From a virus, in IMG/VR virus record IMGVR_UViG_3300030109_002521, positions 1 through 43,734 of that record: a DNA stretch of 43,734 nt. One strand, written 5' to 3'. A program made the position numbers and the translations under genes. Shown here in pieces: positions 33,858 through 42,880 of this stretch. How positions within the stretch are numbered: the first letter of the stretch is position 1; each line of letters begins with the position of its first letter. The notes under the pieces were generated by a model. It was not told the DNA's origin and ran no database searches. It saw only the letters and a list, made by a program, of their open reading frames with translations.

Positions 33858-34697
33858 TTAGTTTAATCGTTTTTCAACGTTAGCATATATTTCCATACCT
33901 TCATCAGTTTTAAACCAATGAGCTAACGCGGTATATGGATGCTCTTCAAATGGTACAGTGAAAAGCTTTCTATCTGTAGAAGCCCAAGAGAAATGTCTTT
34001 GATCTCCTGATAGTTTCAATATTCCAGCTTCTGTAGCTTTAATACCAAAGTTTCTAAGCATAACATTATCATCGTCTACAAGCTCTAAAAACAAACCAGG
34101 GTTTCTTTTAGCGAATAATAGAAGATCTCTTTTAAGTTCTTTAGAACTCATGCTGTTTACTTCAGAACCTATTTCTACACGCATAACAGCTTCAGCAACT
34201 TCTATGTCAAGATCTCTTGCCGCCATTAACGCATCAACTTGTAGCTCTAAAATATCCACTTCATTTGCAGCTACTACTTCTGGCTTGTGCTCTATAAATA
34301 AAGGCCCGTTTAACGGGTGATATAAAGACAAAAGCTTCTGTAATACTGTTTTATTTTTAGGCACAAATAAAGCTCCATTTTTAAATATAATATGCTCTAG
34401 TCTTTGCTCACCTTTCATTTCATCAACAAAGCAAGTTCTTTGATTAGAACAGTATTTAAGTTCTCTTTCGTAACCTTTTTCTTCGTCAAACCAATAGATA
34501 TTACTTCCTTTAATTAAGTAAGTTAATGGAGATCTATTCTTAGTAAGATAGTACATTCTATCTTTTATCTCCCAGCTATCTTCTGGTTTTGATTTTTTGT
34601 TTACAACGTTTTTTGGTTTAGGAGCCGGAGCCTCTTGCACTTCAACGTTTTCTACTTGAGGTTCTTCAATAACCTCTTCTTTTTTCTTTTTAGCCAT
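33858..34697 (-). CDS. Capsid-adjacent protein of unknown function (279 aa)
   Basis: A Lys/Glu/Pro-rich N-terminus (1-40; MAKKKKEEVIEEPQ, then APAPKPKNVVNKK) looks disordered. It is followed by a compact domain with WEIKDRMYYLTKNRSPLTYL, SNIYWFDEEKGYERELKY, NQRTCFVDEM and, near the end, FTVPFEEHPYTALAHWFKTDE. A helical middle carries LELQVDALMAARDLDIEVAE. I do not recognise the family. It is framed by two UUCG hairpins, so its dosage may be set apart from the capsid gene. Head completion, decoration or internal protein roles are possible. Confidence 0.7.
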   Translation of the reverse strand: MAKKKKEEVIEEPQVENVEVQEAPAPKPKNVVNKKSKPEDSWEIKDRMYYLTKNRSPLTYLIKGSNIYWFDEEKGYERELKYCSNQRTCFVDEMKGEQRLEHIIFKNGALFVPKNKTVLQKLLSLYHPLNGPLFIEHKPEVVAANEVDILELQVDALMAARDLDIEVAEAVMRVEIGSEVNSMSSKELKRDLLLFAKRNPGLFLELVDDDNVMLRNFGIKATEAGILKLSGDQRHFSWASTDRKLFTVPFEEHPYTALAHWFKTDEGMEIYANVEKRLN

Positions 34698-34710
34698 AAT
34701 ATAATAAAAT

Positions 34711-34755
34711 AAAAAAATTAATATAAAACTACCCCACCCGAAGGTGAGGTAGTTT
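34711..34755 (-). terminator. Strong intrinsic terminator after the capsid gene
   Basis: On the minus-strand RNA a 13-bp stem (AAACUACCUCACC with GGUGGGGUAGUUU, one U-G pair) closes a C(UUCG)G tetraloop (bases 34739-34742). The stem lies at 34726-34755. A U-rich stretch follows, with seven consecutive U at 34711-34717. It sits 16 bases after the major-capsid stop. High capsid expression with partial stop before downstream genes is the likely effect. Confidence 0.8.
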
Positions 34756-34771
34756 CAACACATATATACTC

Positions 34772-36226
34772 TTAGTTAATTAGCATGAAGTTGTTCGCAC
34801 CTTGAGTGATTAAACATCTCTCAGTTAGGTAGTGAACCTCCATTACGTCTTTACCAGAAGTAGCTGCACCTCCAACAGAACCAGTGATCCAAGTCTTCAT
34901 CTTACGAGACTCAGTAGCTGATTGTCTGTAACGTACGTGTAAGAACGGACGCTTAAGGTTACGGCCTAACATTTCGTCGTATACTGAAGATACTCCAGCA
35001 GGAACAACAACACCGCGGATATTATTAACTGTATCGTTAAGAGCCCCACGAGTACCTTTGTCATTTAGGTATTTGAAGTCTGACTTGTAGAAGTCATATG
35101 AACCACGGCGGAAACCAGAGAAACCTAGGTTTAGAGCCATGTCTTCAGAATTATCAAATACACCGTAAGAAGTACCACCAGCTCCGTATGAGTTCATGCT
35201 AGAAAGCATATCGTCAATAGCTAAGCTAGTTGAACGATCTAAGAAAAGCATATTCTCTTCAATTGCTCCTTGACCATCAAATGTTGCTAAAATAGCATCA
35301 AACTCAGCTAAGTCAGTAGCAGCATTAACACCGCTGATACCTGAAGTTTGGTGACCACGAACAGTGATAGCTTGGAATAAACCTTGCGTACCGTCGCTTG
35401 TAGAAGCATCAGTACCACCAATAGCGCCAGCGGCGTCATCTGCAGTTTCAGCTTCAAGCATAGCCATTTCTAAGTAGTCTGCGAAACGAGCACGAGTATC
35501 ACCTTCAGCCTTTAAGTACCAAAGATAACCGTTCTGTCCTTCTTCACCTGCAACTTCTACCCAACCAATTGAAGTAGTATCTGAACCAGATACTTCGTAG
35601 TAATCCTTCATGATTAAGTGCTTGTTAGAGTGGCTAACAAACTTAGGCGCGTTAGCAGAAGAACGTCCGTCTGTTCCTTTTTCAAACTCAGAACCAATAA
35701 CCAATACTCTTACTAATTCAGATGTTGTAGCTGTAGAACCTAAAGCAGTTGCCATATTAGCAGCGCCATAAGCGATTACAGTAAACTCAGCAGCATTATC
35801 TGTATCTTCGTTAATTGCAGAAACGTAACCTTTAGCTGTAGCATTTGCAACAGACATAATTACCATATCACCTACACGAAGACCATGGTTAACACCAATA
35901 GCGTTTCCGTCAACATCTTTTTCGATTTCATATGTATCGTTAGAATCCTTGTACTTTGCTGTATAAGCTAAGTGTAGACGACCCTGCTCCGACCAAATAA
36001 CACGGTCAGCAGCTGAAGGCTCTTCTGCACCAATTTGTGCTAGGAATCCTGCGATTGTTCTTTTACCATAGATCTCTGCTTCTTTTTCCATAAGATCTGG
36101 TAAGTATTGTTGCGCCCAACCTTCTGTGTCTGAAGACGTAAAGTCTACATAGTTAGACGACAACGTTTGTTTACGTGGAGACGCATCAATTGGAGAAGCG
36201 CCACCGTTAAAACTTGTAATTGCCAT
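34772..36226 (-). CDS. Major capsid protein (484 aa)
   Basis: Follows portal and scaffold genes and is closed by a strong terminator, the usual place of a capsid gene. Starts MAITSFNGGASPIDASPRKQ, with an N-terminal helical arm (YLPDLMEKEAEIYGKRTIAG). The middle is beta/alpha, and a spine-like helix (RARFADYLEMAMLEAETAD) and late beta segments (RPFLHVRYRQSATE, MEVHYLTERCLI) fit an HK97-type fold, which cannot be proved by eye. Codon use is richer in C-ending Asn/Phe/Tyr codons than in neighbours, as in highly expressed genes. Length matches crAss-like capsid proteins (about 490). Leader is A-rich without a Shine-Dalgarno box. Confidence 0.78.
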   Translation of the reverse strand: MAITSFNGGASPIDASPRKQTLSSNYVDFTSSDTEGWAQQYLPDLMEKEAEIYGKRTIAGFLAQIGAEEPSAADRVIWSEQGRLHLAYTAKYKDSNDTYEIEKDVDGNAIGVNHGLRVGDMVIMSVANATAKGYVSAINEDTDNAAEFTVIAYGAANMATALGSTATTSELVRVLVIGSEFEKGTDGRSSANAPKFVSHSNKHLIMKDYYEVSGSDTTSIGWVEVAGEEGQNGYLWYLKAEGDTRARFADYLEMAMLEAETADDAAGAIGGTDASTSDGTQGLFQAITVRGHQTSGISGVNAATDLAEFDAILATFDGQGAIEENMLFLDRSTSLAIDDMLSSMNSYGAGGTSYGVFDNSEDMALNLGFSGFRRGSYDFYKSDFKYLNDKGTRGALNDTVNNIRGVVVPAGVSSVYDEMLGRNLKRPFLHVRYRQSATESRKMKTWITGSVGGAATSGKDVMEVHYLTERCLITQGANNFMLIN

Positions 36227-36237
36227 TTTTTCTTAAA

Positions 36238-37407
36238 TTATTTGTTTTTCATTTTAAATTTAAAAGAGGCTGAATCATCACCTAATACTTTAAAAGTAGG
36301 GCCGCTAGCCTTAGCGTCTTGATGTGAACTTCTAGGGTCCATATCAATATTCTTAGACTCTTTCATGCTTTGTTTTAAAGCATCAGCCCTGCCTTGCTCA
36401 TAAAAATGTCGAGCTACAGCATCAGGGTTCATAGCTGTGTATAGAGCTTTATGGTATCCTTCAGCATCAGAAAGTTGTTGATTTTCGTCGACAAACTTTG
36501 CCGTGAAATTATTGATATTACTTTGCTTTGCTTTAATACCTTCTACGTCATTGATATTGAAACGATACTTCTTATCACCAACGTTATATTCAAAACCTTT
36601 GAACTTGTCGTTGAAAAGATTATTCGTCCTTTTTTCAAAAACATTAGTACTGCGCTCTACAGCTTTTTTAGTCTGTTCAGACTCTTTATTGTATCTGTTG
36701 AAAAAATCAATTGCTTTCTGTTGCTCATTTGTAAGCTTACTTCCAGCTTTAATTTCTTCATAATATTTAGACTTTTGCCCGTCTAAGTAGGCTTTAGCCT
36801 CGGCAACTTGCTCTTTATAGGCTAATTTTTTTCTTTTAATATCTCGTTCCTCATCCATATCCTCGTCGTATGAAAAATTATCTTCAATAAGAAAATCTAT
36901 TTCATCAGAAGCTAGATGCGGTTTGCTTGTTTCGTAATATTCTCTAAGTGCTTGTTGATCACTTAGCTTGCTTGTGTCTCTATTTAACTTCACGTAATCT
37001 TCAAGATCACCGCCAGTTTCATCCATAAAATCAACTAGCTTTTGAATATTCTCTGGTAGAGGTTGCCCAGTTTCTTCAGACTCATCAAGAGCCTCCATAA
37101 CCTCTTCTTTGGTTACGACTTGCTCTTCTGTATTTTCCTCATTGGTAACTTCCTCAAGGGTTGGTACCTCTTCATTAATGTTCTCTTCTTGTGCAACTTC
37201 TTCAGTAGCTTCTTCGGTATTATTTTCAGAGTCATTTACTTGTTCCGTTGGCTGACTTAAATCTAGTTTAAAAACGTTGGGATCGTCCTTGCTTTCAAAC
37301 TTATCTAAGTCAAGCTCTGGAGCCTGTTCTTCAACAGTCTCTTCTTGAGATTTTTCGTTTTCGACCTCGTTGATTACCTCTTCAAGATCTGTTTGATTGT
37401 TTTCCAT
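36238..37407 (-). CDS. Scaffold protein candidate (389 aa)
   Basis: The N-terminal 110 residues are extremely acidic and low-complexity (Glu, Asn, Thr, Val; for example EEATEEVAQEENINEEVP). The remainder is helical and charged, with coiled-coil stretches (KKLAYKEQVAEAKAYLDG; KAVERSTNVFEKRTNN) and a basic C-terminus (SFKFKMKNK). This acidic-to-basic arrangement, placed between portal and capsid, is typical of phage scaffolds, which guide shell assembly and leave or are cut. No protease signature is seen. Assigned by position and composition. Confidence 0.72.
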   Translation of the reverse strand: MENNQTDLEEVINEVENEKSQEETVEEQAPELDLDKFESKDDPNVFKLDLSQPTEQVNDSENNTEEATEEVAQEENINEEVPTLEEVTNEENTEEQVVTKEEVMEALDESEETGQPLPENIQKLVDFMDETGGDLEDYVKLNRDTSKLSDQQALREYYETSKPHLASDEIDFLIEDNFSYDEDMDEERDIKRKKLAYKEQVAEAKAYLDGQKSKYYEEIKAGSKLTNEQQKAIDFFNRYNKESEQTKKAVERSTNVFEKRTNNLFNDKFKGFEYNVGDKKYRFNINDVEGIKAKQSNINNFTAKFVDENQQLSDAEGYHKALYTAMNPDAVARHFYEQGRADALKQSMKESKNIDMDPRSSHQDAKASGPTFKVLGDDSASFKFKMKNK

Positions 37408-37433
37408 AATATAAAATATAAAATTGTTTTAAT

Positions 37434-39851
37434 TTATCGCGGTGTAAAAGACTCTAAATCAAAGTTACCTCCAATAGTATCATTACCTGCAGACTCAAAG
37501 TTTTTAGGTGGTTTACCCGTTTTTCTTTGCTCTATCATTTCACTTTGTTGAGAAGCCTGTATTTTGGTTCTTTTATCTTTACGATCTTCTTTTTCTTTTT
37601 CTCTATCTCGTAGTCCTTGAACTTCAGCGCCTTTAAGCTGCATGTTGAATTGGAACTCTAACATCATAAGTTCTTTTTTAGCCGCTATTTCAGCTTGCAT
37701 TTTTTGAGCGTCTAATTGAGATTCTGCTTGAAGCAGTTGTATCTTACTCTGTGTAATAGCTTGCTGCTTTTGCATTTCTGTTTGAGCTGCAGCTTGAGCA
37801 GCTTGCGCGTTAGACTGACTTTGAGCTTGTATATTCTGCTGTTGTAGCTGTTGATCTTTTTCTTGCTTTTTCTTGCGTCTAAGCTTGAGAAGTTGATTAG
37901 CTAGCTTAAGATTTTTTATATCTCTAATATCTATAGCATCTTCTAAGTCTATACTTTTTTGTTGTATAGACATTTGTATATTATTCTCTAGCATTTGTTT
38001 TTCTTCTTCATCAGGAGCCAGATCAATAAATATACCAAAGTCATGAAGATGTAGCTTTGATACTTTTTCTAGCTTAGCTACGTTTCTATGACCTATAGCT
38101 TGTATAAATGCTTTTTTAGCTGGAGAGTACTCAATAACATCTGATATACGAAGTGATAATTTTTCGGCTGTTTCAGCTGTTAATAATAAACCAGCTTGCA
38201 ATATATGTCTAGTTGCAGTGTTAGAGTTTGCTGCTGCTATCTTTTGTATACCAACTAATGCGTTTTTATCTGGAGTACTACCATCTCTAGCCTCGTTCAA
38301 ACCTGTTACATCACGTATCATTTGAAGATAGTAATTATAAGTTTGTATTAAAGACTGTAGCTTAGCACCTTTACCGCTAGAGTTTATTTCTTGAATAGGT
38401 ACTTTACCAGGATTCATATCACCTTCAGAAGTAAAACTTCTACCAATAATACTACCAGTTTGGAAGAACATATTTAATGCCTCTTGAGGGCTATAGTTAG
38501 TTCCATTACCTAGATCTATTTCAGCAAGTCCGTCTGCGTCAAGATAAACACCATCTGGCACCATCTTTGACATTACTTGCTGAAGCTTTAAATGCGTAAG
38601 CTGAATCATATCAGCAAATCCGGTAATCCTGCTAACTAAAGATTCAATGCGTCCTTCATACATACGTGGCGCTACAATACTGTAGTTCATTTTTACTTTG
38701 TTAAAGTCGCTCTTAGGCCTTAACATATTCTTAGCTAAATCCCAGTGCAATAACATATTAGAGCCAAGAACCATGACGCCTTCGTATAGTACTTCTATTT
38801 TCTTAGACTCTCTAATAAAATCACCAGCCATATCTGCAGGTGGGTTAAATCTGTCTGTTTTGCGAATAGCTCTTTGACCTCCAGTGCCTGTAGTCTTAAT
38901 CTTGTAAACCTCGTTGTTATAAGTTTTGTAGTTGAAGTATAAAACCTCGACAATATTTCTATCTCTGCTTGCTGCTCTGTTTCTTCCGTGCCTGTAGTTA
39001 TTTGCCTTACTATTTTTCTCTAATATTTGGTTAATATCAGATTGCTCTAAATCAGGAAACTCTTTTACAAGCTCATTGATAGGTATTGCTTTAACTTCAC
39101 CTACATAATATATATCGTCAAAATATGGCGAGTTAGACCTAGAGTATATTAAATTAGCTGGATCTACATAATCAACTACAACACCTTCAGACTTATTAAA
39201 ACAAGTTTTAACAGCACCAATACCTAATACAGTTAAATCATAGAAAAATCTTTTCTTAATAAGCTCGTAATTACTACCTTCTAAAAGCATTTTAATAGCT
39301 TGCTCTTCAGCGATCTCAATAGCTTGCTTGTATTGTAACTGCATATGAAGTTGCAGCTCTTCATCTGTTTCAGGCAATGGATCCATATTACTTTCCTTAG
39401 TATCCATATTTAACTGCTGCTGCATAACAGCGTCGAAACCTTGCATTTTCATATCACCTTCAACCGCTTCAATAAACTCAGTTCTTTCTTTAGCTCCTTG
39501 TGCGTCTATAGAAAAAGCTTTTATATCATATGTTCTTTCGGCTATACCATTTACTACAATATCAACAAATTTAGGAATAATAGGGACAGGTGTCCAATCT
39601 AAATTAAGATAGGATAAATCGCCATTAATAGACAACTCATCCTTATATTTTTGTATAGACTGCTCTCCTCTTGCGTATAGTCTTAGCTTATGATAGTTAT
39701 TTATAGAGTTAGTATATCTATTAGCGTTGTTTTCTTGAGTAAACCACTCTGTATAGATAGCCTCTGCAACTTTAGCGCCGTATTCAAAAGAGCTTTTCTC
39801 TTCGTCGCTAACGTTTTGTTTTGGAAAATTTACATATACTGACTCAGCCAT
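37434..39851 (-). CDS. Portal protein (805 aa)
   Basis: Lies right after the large terminase. N-terminal clip and wing region (KLRLYARGEQSIQKYKDEL, NLDWTPVPIIPKFVDIVVNG), a beta region (VKTCFNKSEGVVVDYVDPAN), the conserved helical stem (YLQMIRDVTGLNEARDGSTP) typical of podovirus/crAss-type portals, and a C-terminal domain. Residues about 665-770 form a long Gln/Ala-rich coiled coil, as in portal barrel extensions. Length resembles crAss-like portals (about 800). The portal forms the dodecameric DNA gate and docks terminase and adaptor. Confidence 0.85.
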   Translation of the reverse strand: MAESVYVNFPKQNVSDEEKSSFEYGAKVAEAIYTEWFTQENNANRYTNSINNYHKLRLYARGEQSIQKYKDELSINGDLSYLNLDWTPVPIIPKFVDIVVNGIAERTYDIKAFSIDAQGAKERTEFIEAVEGDMKMQGFDAVMQQQLNMDTKESNMDPLPETDEELQLHMQLQYKQAIEIAEEQAIKMLLEGSNYELIKKRFFYDLTVLGIGAVKTCFNKSEGVVVDYVDPANLIYSRSNSPYFDDIYYVGEVKAIPINELVKEFPDLEQSDINQILEKNSKANNYRHGRNRAASRDRNIVEVLYFNYKTYNNEVYKIKTTGTGGQRAIRKTDRFNPPADMAGDFIRESKKIEVLYEGVMVLGSNMLLHWDLAKNMLRPKSDFNKVKMNYSIVAPRMYEGRIESLVSRITGFADMIQLTHLKLQQVMSKMVPDGVYLDADGLAEIDLGNGTNYSPQEALNMFFQTGSIIGRSFTSEGDMNPGKVPIQEINSSGKGAKLQSLIQTYNYYLQMIRDVTGLNEARDGSTPDKNALVGIQKIAAANSNTATRHILQAGLLLTAETAEKLSLRISDVIEYSPAKKAFIQAIGHRNVAKLEKVSKLHLHDFGIFIDLAPDEEEKQMLENNIQMSIQQKSIDLEDAIDIRDIKNLKLANQLLKLRRKKKQEKDQQLQQQNIQAQSQSNAQAAQAAAQTEMQKQQAITQSKIQLLQAESQLDAQKMQAEIAAKKELMMLEFQFNMQLKGAEVQGLRDREKEKEDRKDKRTKIQASQQSEMIEQRKTGKPPKNFESAGNDTIGGNFDLESFTPR

Positions 39852-39853
39852 GC

Positions 39854-42070
39854 CTATTTAATTATTTGAGAGTTAACTCCCGTATTGTTGTATCGAGATA
39901 TATTAAGGTTTAAAGATTGTCGTTCAACTTTAGCGTTTGGTGCGTATAGATGTCTATTGCAAGCCATAATAGCTAAACCAGAGCTTATTGACGCATCGAA
40001 CTTTGTTCTTTTGTTAATATCAAATTTAGCCCAATCGTTTAGTAAGTCATTAAAATATACAGTGCCGTAGTTACCATTACCTAAATGTCCAACGTGATCA
40101 TTAATATACATTTCAATAGCTGCAGCGTGGGCCTGCTTAATATCTTCACTAGAGTTTGGTATGCCACCAACCTCTTTTTCTGCGGTTGATAGTTTGTTCC
40201 ATGACTTGTCTGGTCTGTTCATGCTATAACCTCTGTATCCTCTACGTCGTAAATAATACAATAGACGAGGTTTATTGTTCTCTGCAAGCAAAGGCATTCC
40301 GTAAAATACTAACGCCATTAGAACGTCCTCAAAGAACATCTCTGCGGTTTGTGGTCTTGCTATATACTCTAAGAAAAACGAACTCGGTGGCGCGTCTTCC
40401 ATAGAAAATTTTGTTAGTCCGTGTAAAGCGCCTTTCGAACCGCGGCCATCAACAGTACCACTAATGTCATAGCTGTCGCAACCAAAGGCCCCAACATGCT
40501 CGTTAGCGGGGTATTTGATTCCATTCTTTACAATTTGTTTATTTTGCAAGTGAACTGGCGGTACCCAGCTTACTTTAAACCTACCTGTTGGATCAGGATT
40601 AAAAACAACCTTAGTATCTTTAACTCCTTTAACCCAGCCAAAACTACCTATTGTAAAAGGAGCATTATGTCTGCTACCTTCGTTAAAGTCTATTTGCTCG
40701 TATATCTTAACTAGGTTAAATATACTGTTTTTAGTTTCATCTCTGAACGCGTGTTCTTCAGTACGTGGAAACTGTCTGTAAAATTCGTTTAACGCGTCTT
40801 GATCGTCTTTTAAACCTTCTGCTTCATTTTCCCAATGATCAATAACACCTATATCTATTAATTCACCGTCTGGTCCATGTCGCACATCATCACCTCTACA
40901 ATTAAAGACTGGAAGTCCGTACTCGTCAATAAATCCTTCATAGTTCCATTCCATTGGGATAAAGAGAGAATAAAGCCCAGACTTTGTTTGTCCATTACGA
41001 TTTCGTCGTGTGACGTCAGAATCATTGTATAGTTTTTTAAAGTTATCTCCACCTTTGTCAAGCGCGTTACTGGTACTACCCATTAAGCACTTACCAACGA
41101 TTCTACTACCTAACCTTAAACAGGTTTTAGTAACTCGCCAGTTGTTTAATATGTTATCAGGTCTCTCCCACTTACCACTCTCATCATGTACTAGCAAGCT
41201 CAGCTTTTCACCGTCATAACTGTTATCACCAGTGTTTTTCCAATCAATTGTAGTGTCAAGACCTACTATTTCTTCAAGCTGTTCGTTACTCTGTATTTTC
41301 TTACGAGTAAATTTACTAGCCGGAACTCTATATGCAAGCTCTGACTTTGGACGATCCATACCGTCTTGAATAGGCTTGAAAAAGAAAGGGTAGTTTATTG
41401 ATATAGGTACAACCTTATCAGTAAACATTTTCTTCGCATCGGCACCAGACTTAGAGAGTATCCCATATCTACTATCACTCGATATAGTGGCTAAGTTAAC
41501 TGTTTCGGAAGAACTCATAAAAGAGAAACCTGAACGGCGATTCTTAAGGTAGCACATTCCATAGCATCTTTTATCAGCTTTACAGGCTTCCCAAAATATA
41601 AAGAATAGTCTGTTCGCCTCTCTAAAGTCTGGAGCTCCAACGTCAATCTTACTCCATTGCAAGTACATATAGTGTGTACCCGTAATCCAAGTTGGTGTAC
41701 CTTTATTAACAAACCAAAAGCCCTCGTCTCTACGCTTGAACTCTTCGTCAATATAGTCGTACCACTTTTCTTTCTGTTCGTCTGGATAATCTCTCCAGTC
41801 GAATATATTTTTTATACGCTTAAGTTCTTTAGGATACTCAGCTTTTACCCATTTGTCTTTTTTGTGTTTAAACACACTTCCTGGCACTCTTGGCAACGCA
41901 ACGCGCAAACCTTGGATTTCAAGTATATCACCAATTTGACCAGTTTTTGATATAACGATAACGTCATGTTCTTTATCATACCCATATTTCCATTTTTTGC
42001 CACGATTAAGTCTCGTGATAGTTGTTTTTTTAACAGGTGTTATAACCTTAACCAAGCTCTGTTCGTACAT
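39854..42070 (-). CDS. Terminase large subunit, packaging ATPase-nuclease (738 aa)
   Basis: N-terminal ATPase: a Walker-A-position loop KNRRSGFS (176-183), Walker B SLLVHDE with Asp296-Glu297, and coupling motif MGSTSN (330-335). A linking phrase YRQFPRTEEHAFRDE (431-445) is typical of large terminases. The C-terminal RNase-H-like nuclease has candidate acids Asp532 (FGCDSYD), Glu597 (LAENN) and Asp692 (KFDAS). The protein powers DNA translocation into the prohead and cuts concatemers. The loop lacks the usual G-K-S/T, an unusual but not unknown deviation. Its ATG shares one base with the upstream stop. Confidence 0.9.
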   Translation of the reverse strand: MYEQSLVKVITPVKKTTITRLNRGKKWKYGYDKEHDVIVISKTGQIGDILEIQGLRVALPRVPGSVFKHKKDKWVKAEYPKELKRIKNIFDWRDYPDEQKEKWYDYIDEEFKRRDEGFWFVNKGTPTWITGTHYMYLQWSKIDVGAPDFREANRLFFIFWEACKADKRCYGMCYLKNRRSGFSFMSSSETVNLATISSDSRYGILSKSGADAKKMFTDKVVPISINYPFFFKPIQDGMDRPKSELAYRVPASKFTRKKIQSNEQLEEIVGLDTTIDWKNTGDNSYDGEKLSLLVHDESGKWERPDNILNNWRVTKTCLRLGSRIVGKCLMGSTSNALDKGGDNFKKLYNDSDVTRRNRNGQTKSGLYSLFIPMEWNYEGFIDEYGLPVFNCRGDDVRHGPDGELIDIGVIDHWENEAEGLKDDQDALNEFYRQFPRTEEHAFRDETKNSIFNLVKIYEQIDFNEGSRHNAPFTIGSFGWVKGVKDTKVVFNPDPTGRFKVSWVPPVHLQNKQIVKNGIKYPANEHVGAFGCDSYDISGTVDGRGSKGALHGLTKFSMEDAPPSSFFLEYIARPQTAEMFFEDVLMALVFYGMPLLAENNKPRLLYYLRRRGYRGYSMNRPDKSWNKLSTAEKEVGGIPNSSEDIKQAHAAAIEMYINDHVGHLGNGNYGTVYFNDLLNDWAKFDINKRTKFDASISSGLAIMACNRHLYAPNAKVERQSLNLNISRYNNTGVNSQIIK

Positions 42071-42345
42071 TACTTTGATCTACCTTCAGCAAAACCCTTG
42101 AACACACGCTCTTTCTTTTCTTCCGGAGACTTACCATCTAGTAAGTTTTGTTCTTCTTGGATTCTGTTTAATATCTCGAAGGCGTCGAAGATTGCAAGCT
42201 TTTTTGTAGCAGCGGCATTTTTGAGTCTATCAGCTGATATATCATCATCTGAATCAACAATAGCTTCTTTAGCTACTTTGATTAATTCCTCAACCGCTCT
42301 GTGCCCAGCTTGGATTATATTCTTCTTCGTCTCCTTGATATTCAT
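42070..42345 (-). CDS. Terminase small subunit candidate (91 aa)
   Basis: Short helical protein immediately before the large terminase: MNIKETKKNIIQAGHRAVEE, then acidic DSDDDISADRLKNAAATKK, then LAIFDAFEILNRIQEEQNLL. I chose the start at 42345. An ATG at 42393 would add 16 residues of atypical sequence (MASACTVCHLNLLQLN) and lengthen the overlap with the upstream gene from 56 to 104 bases. A two-helix oligomerising core would suit DNA recognition by a small terminase; assigned by position only. Confidence 0.62.
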   Translation of the reverse strand: MNIKETKKNIIQAGHRAVEELIKVAKEAIVDSDDDISADRLKNAAATKKLAIFDAFEILNRIQEEQNLLDGKSPEEKKERVFKGFAEGRSK

Positions 42346-42880
42346 ATTTAATTGTAATAAATTGAGATGGCACACGGTACAAGCGCTTGCCATCTACCAC
42401 GAACTCACACTCCATGCCTGGCCTAAAACCGACAAGAGAGTTTAGCTCTGCTCTGCCATCAGTATGTTTAACAATACCAACTAAAGGTTTTTCAGTTTCA
42501 ACACTTAGTTTGCTATTGTCCTTAATAGGTTGTATAAAGCAATAACCTTTAGGACACAGCCATTCGTTGTTACGTTTATACAAAAATATCTGATCATTAT
42601 TTACAAAGTATTTATTTTCTTTGTAGTATGATCTGCTATTGCGCTCTCTACCCTTTACATCATGCCAACGCCTAAACACATTAAAGTGCACTATAATAAT
42701 GTCATCAACTTGTATTTCTGTATTACCTAACTTTGGTGTAGATATAATTCTAGCAAGTCTATTAACGTGATAGTGATTAAATACCTCAGTGTTGACTATT
42801 AATTCTTTATCACCAACTTGTTTGGTATTGTTGTATCTTGCACCTACAGGCTCTACAACAAAGTTGTAAAGCGCTTGCAT
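42290..42880 (-). CDS. Possible tandem GroES-fold co-chaperonin-like protein (196 aa)
   Basis: Two similar beta units are visible. Residues 5-103: YNFVVEPVG, then RLARIISTP, VDDIIIVHF and NDQIFLYK. Residues 111-178: GYCFIQPIK, LVGIVKHTD, RPGMECEFV and PSQFITIKY. Each follows the GroES order (start strand with V-x-P/I-K, a G-x-V strand, a G/D-D-x-V-x-F strand, closing I-x-I strand), with a basic insertion in unit one instead of a mobile loop. Phage co-chaperonins such as T4 gp31 help the host chaperonin fold the capsid protein, which would fit this packaging cluster. Its 3' end overlaps the next gene by 56 bases. Other small beta folds are possible. Confidence 0.5.
   Translation of the reverse strand: MQALYNFVVEPVGARYNNTKQVGDKELIVNTEVFNHYHVNRLARIISTPKLGNTEIQVDDIIIVHFNVFRRWHDVKGRERNSRSYYKENKYFVNNDQIFLYKRNNEWLCPKGYCFIQPIKDNSKLSVETEKPLVGIVKHTDGRAELNSLVGFRPGMECEFVVDGKRLYRVPSQFITIKYEYQGDEEEYNPSWAQSG

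Noticed and set aside
42346-42393. Upstream ATG for the small terminase gene
   Set aside because: It adds atypical sequence rich in Cys and Leu and extends the overlap to 104 bases; the start at 42345 gives a compact helical protein.
41966-42445. Plus-strand 159-codon frame opposite the terminase genes
   Set aside because: Phe/Ser-rich antisense shadow of Lys/Glu-rich coding sequence; no plausible fold or leader.
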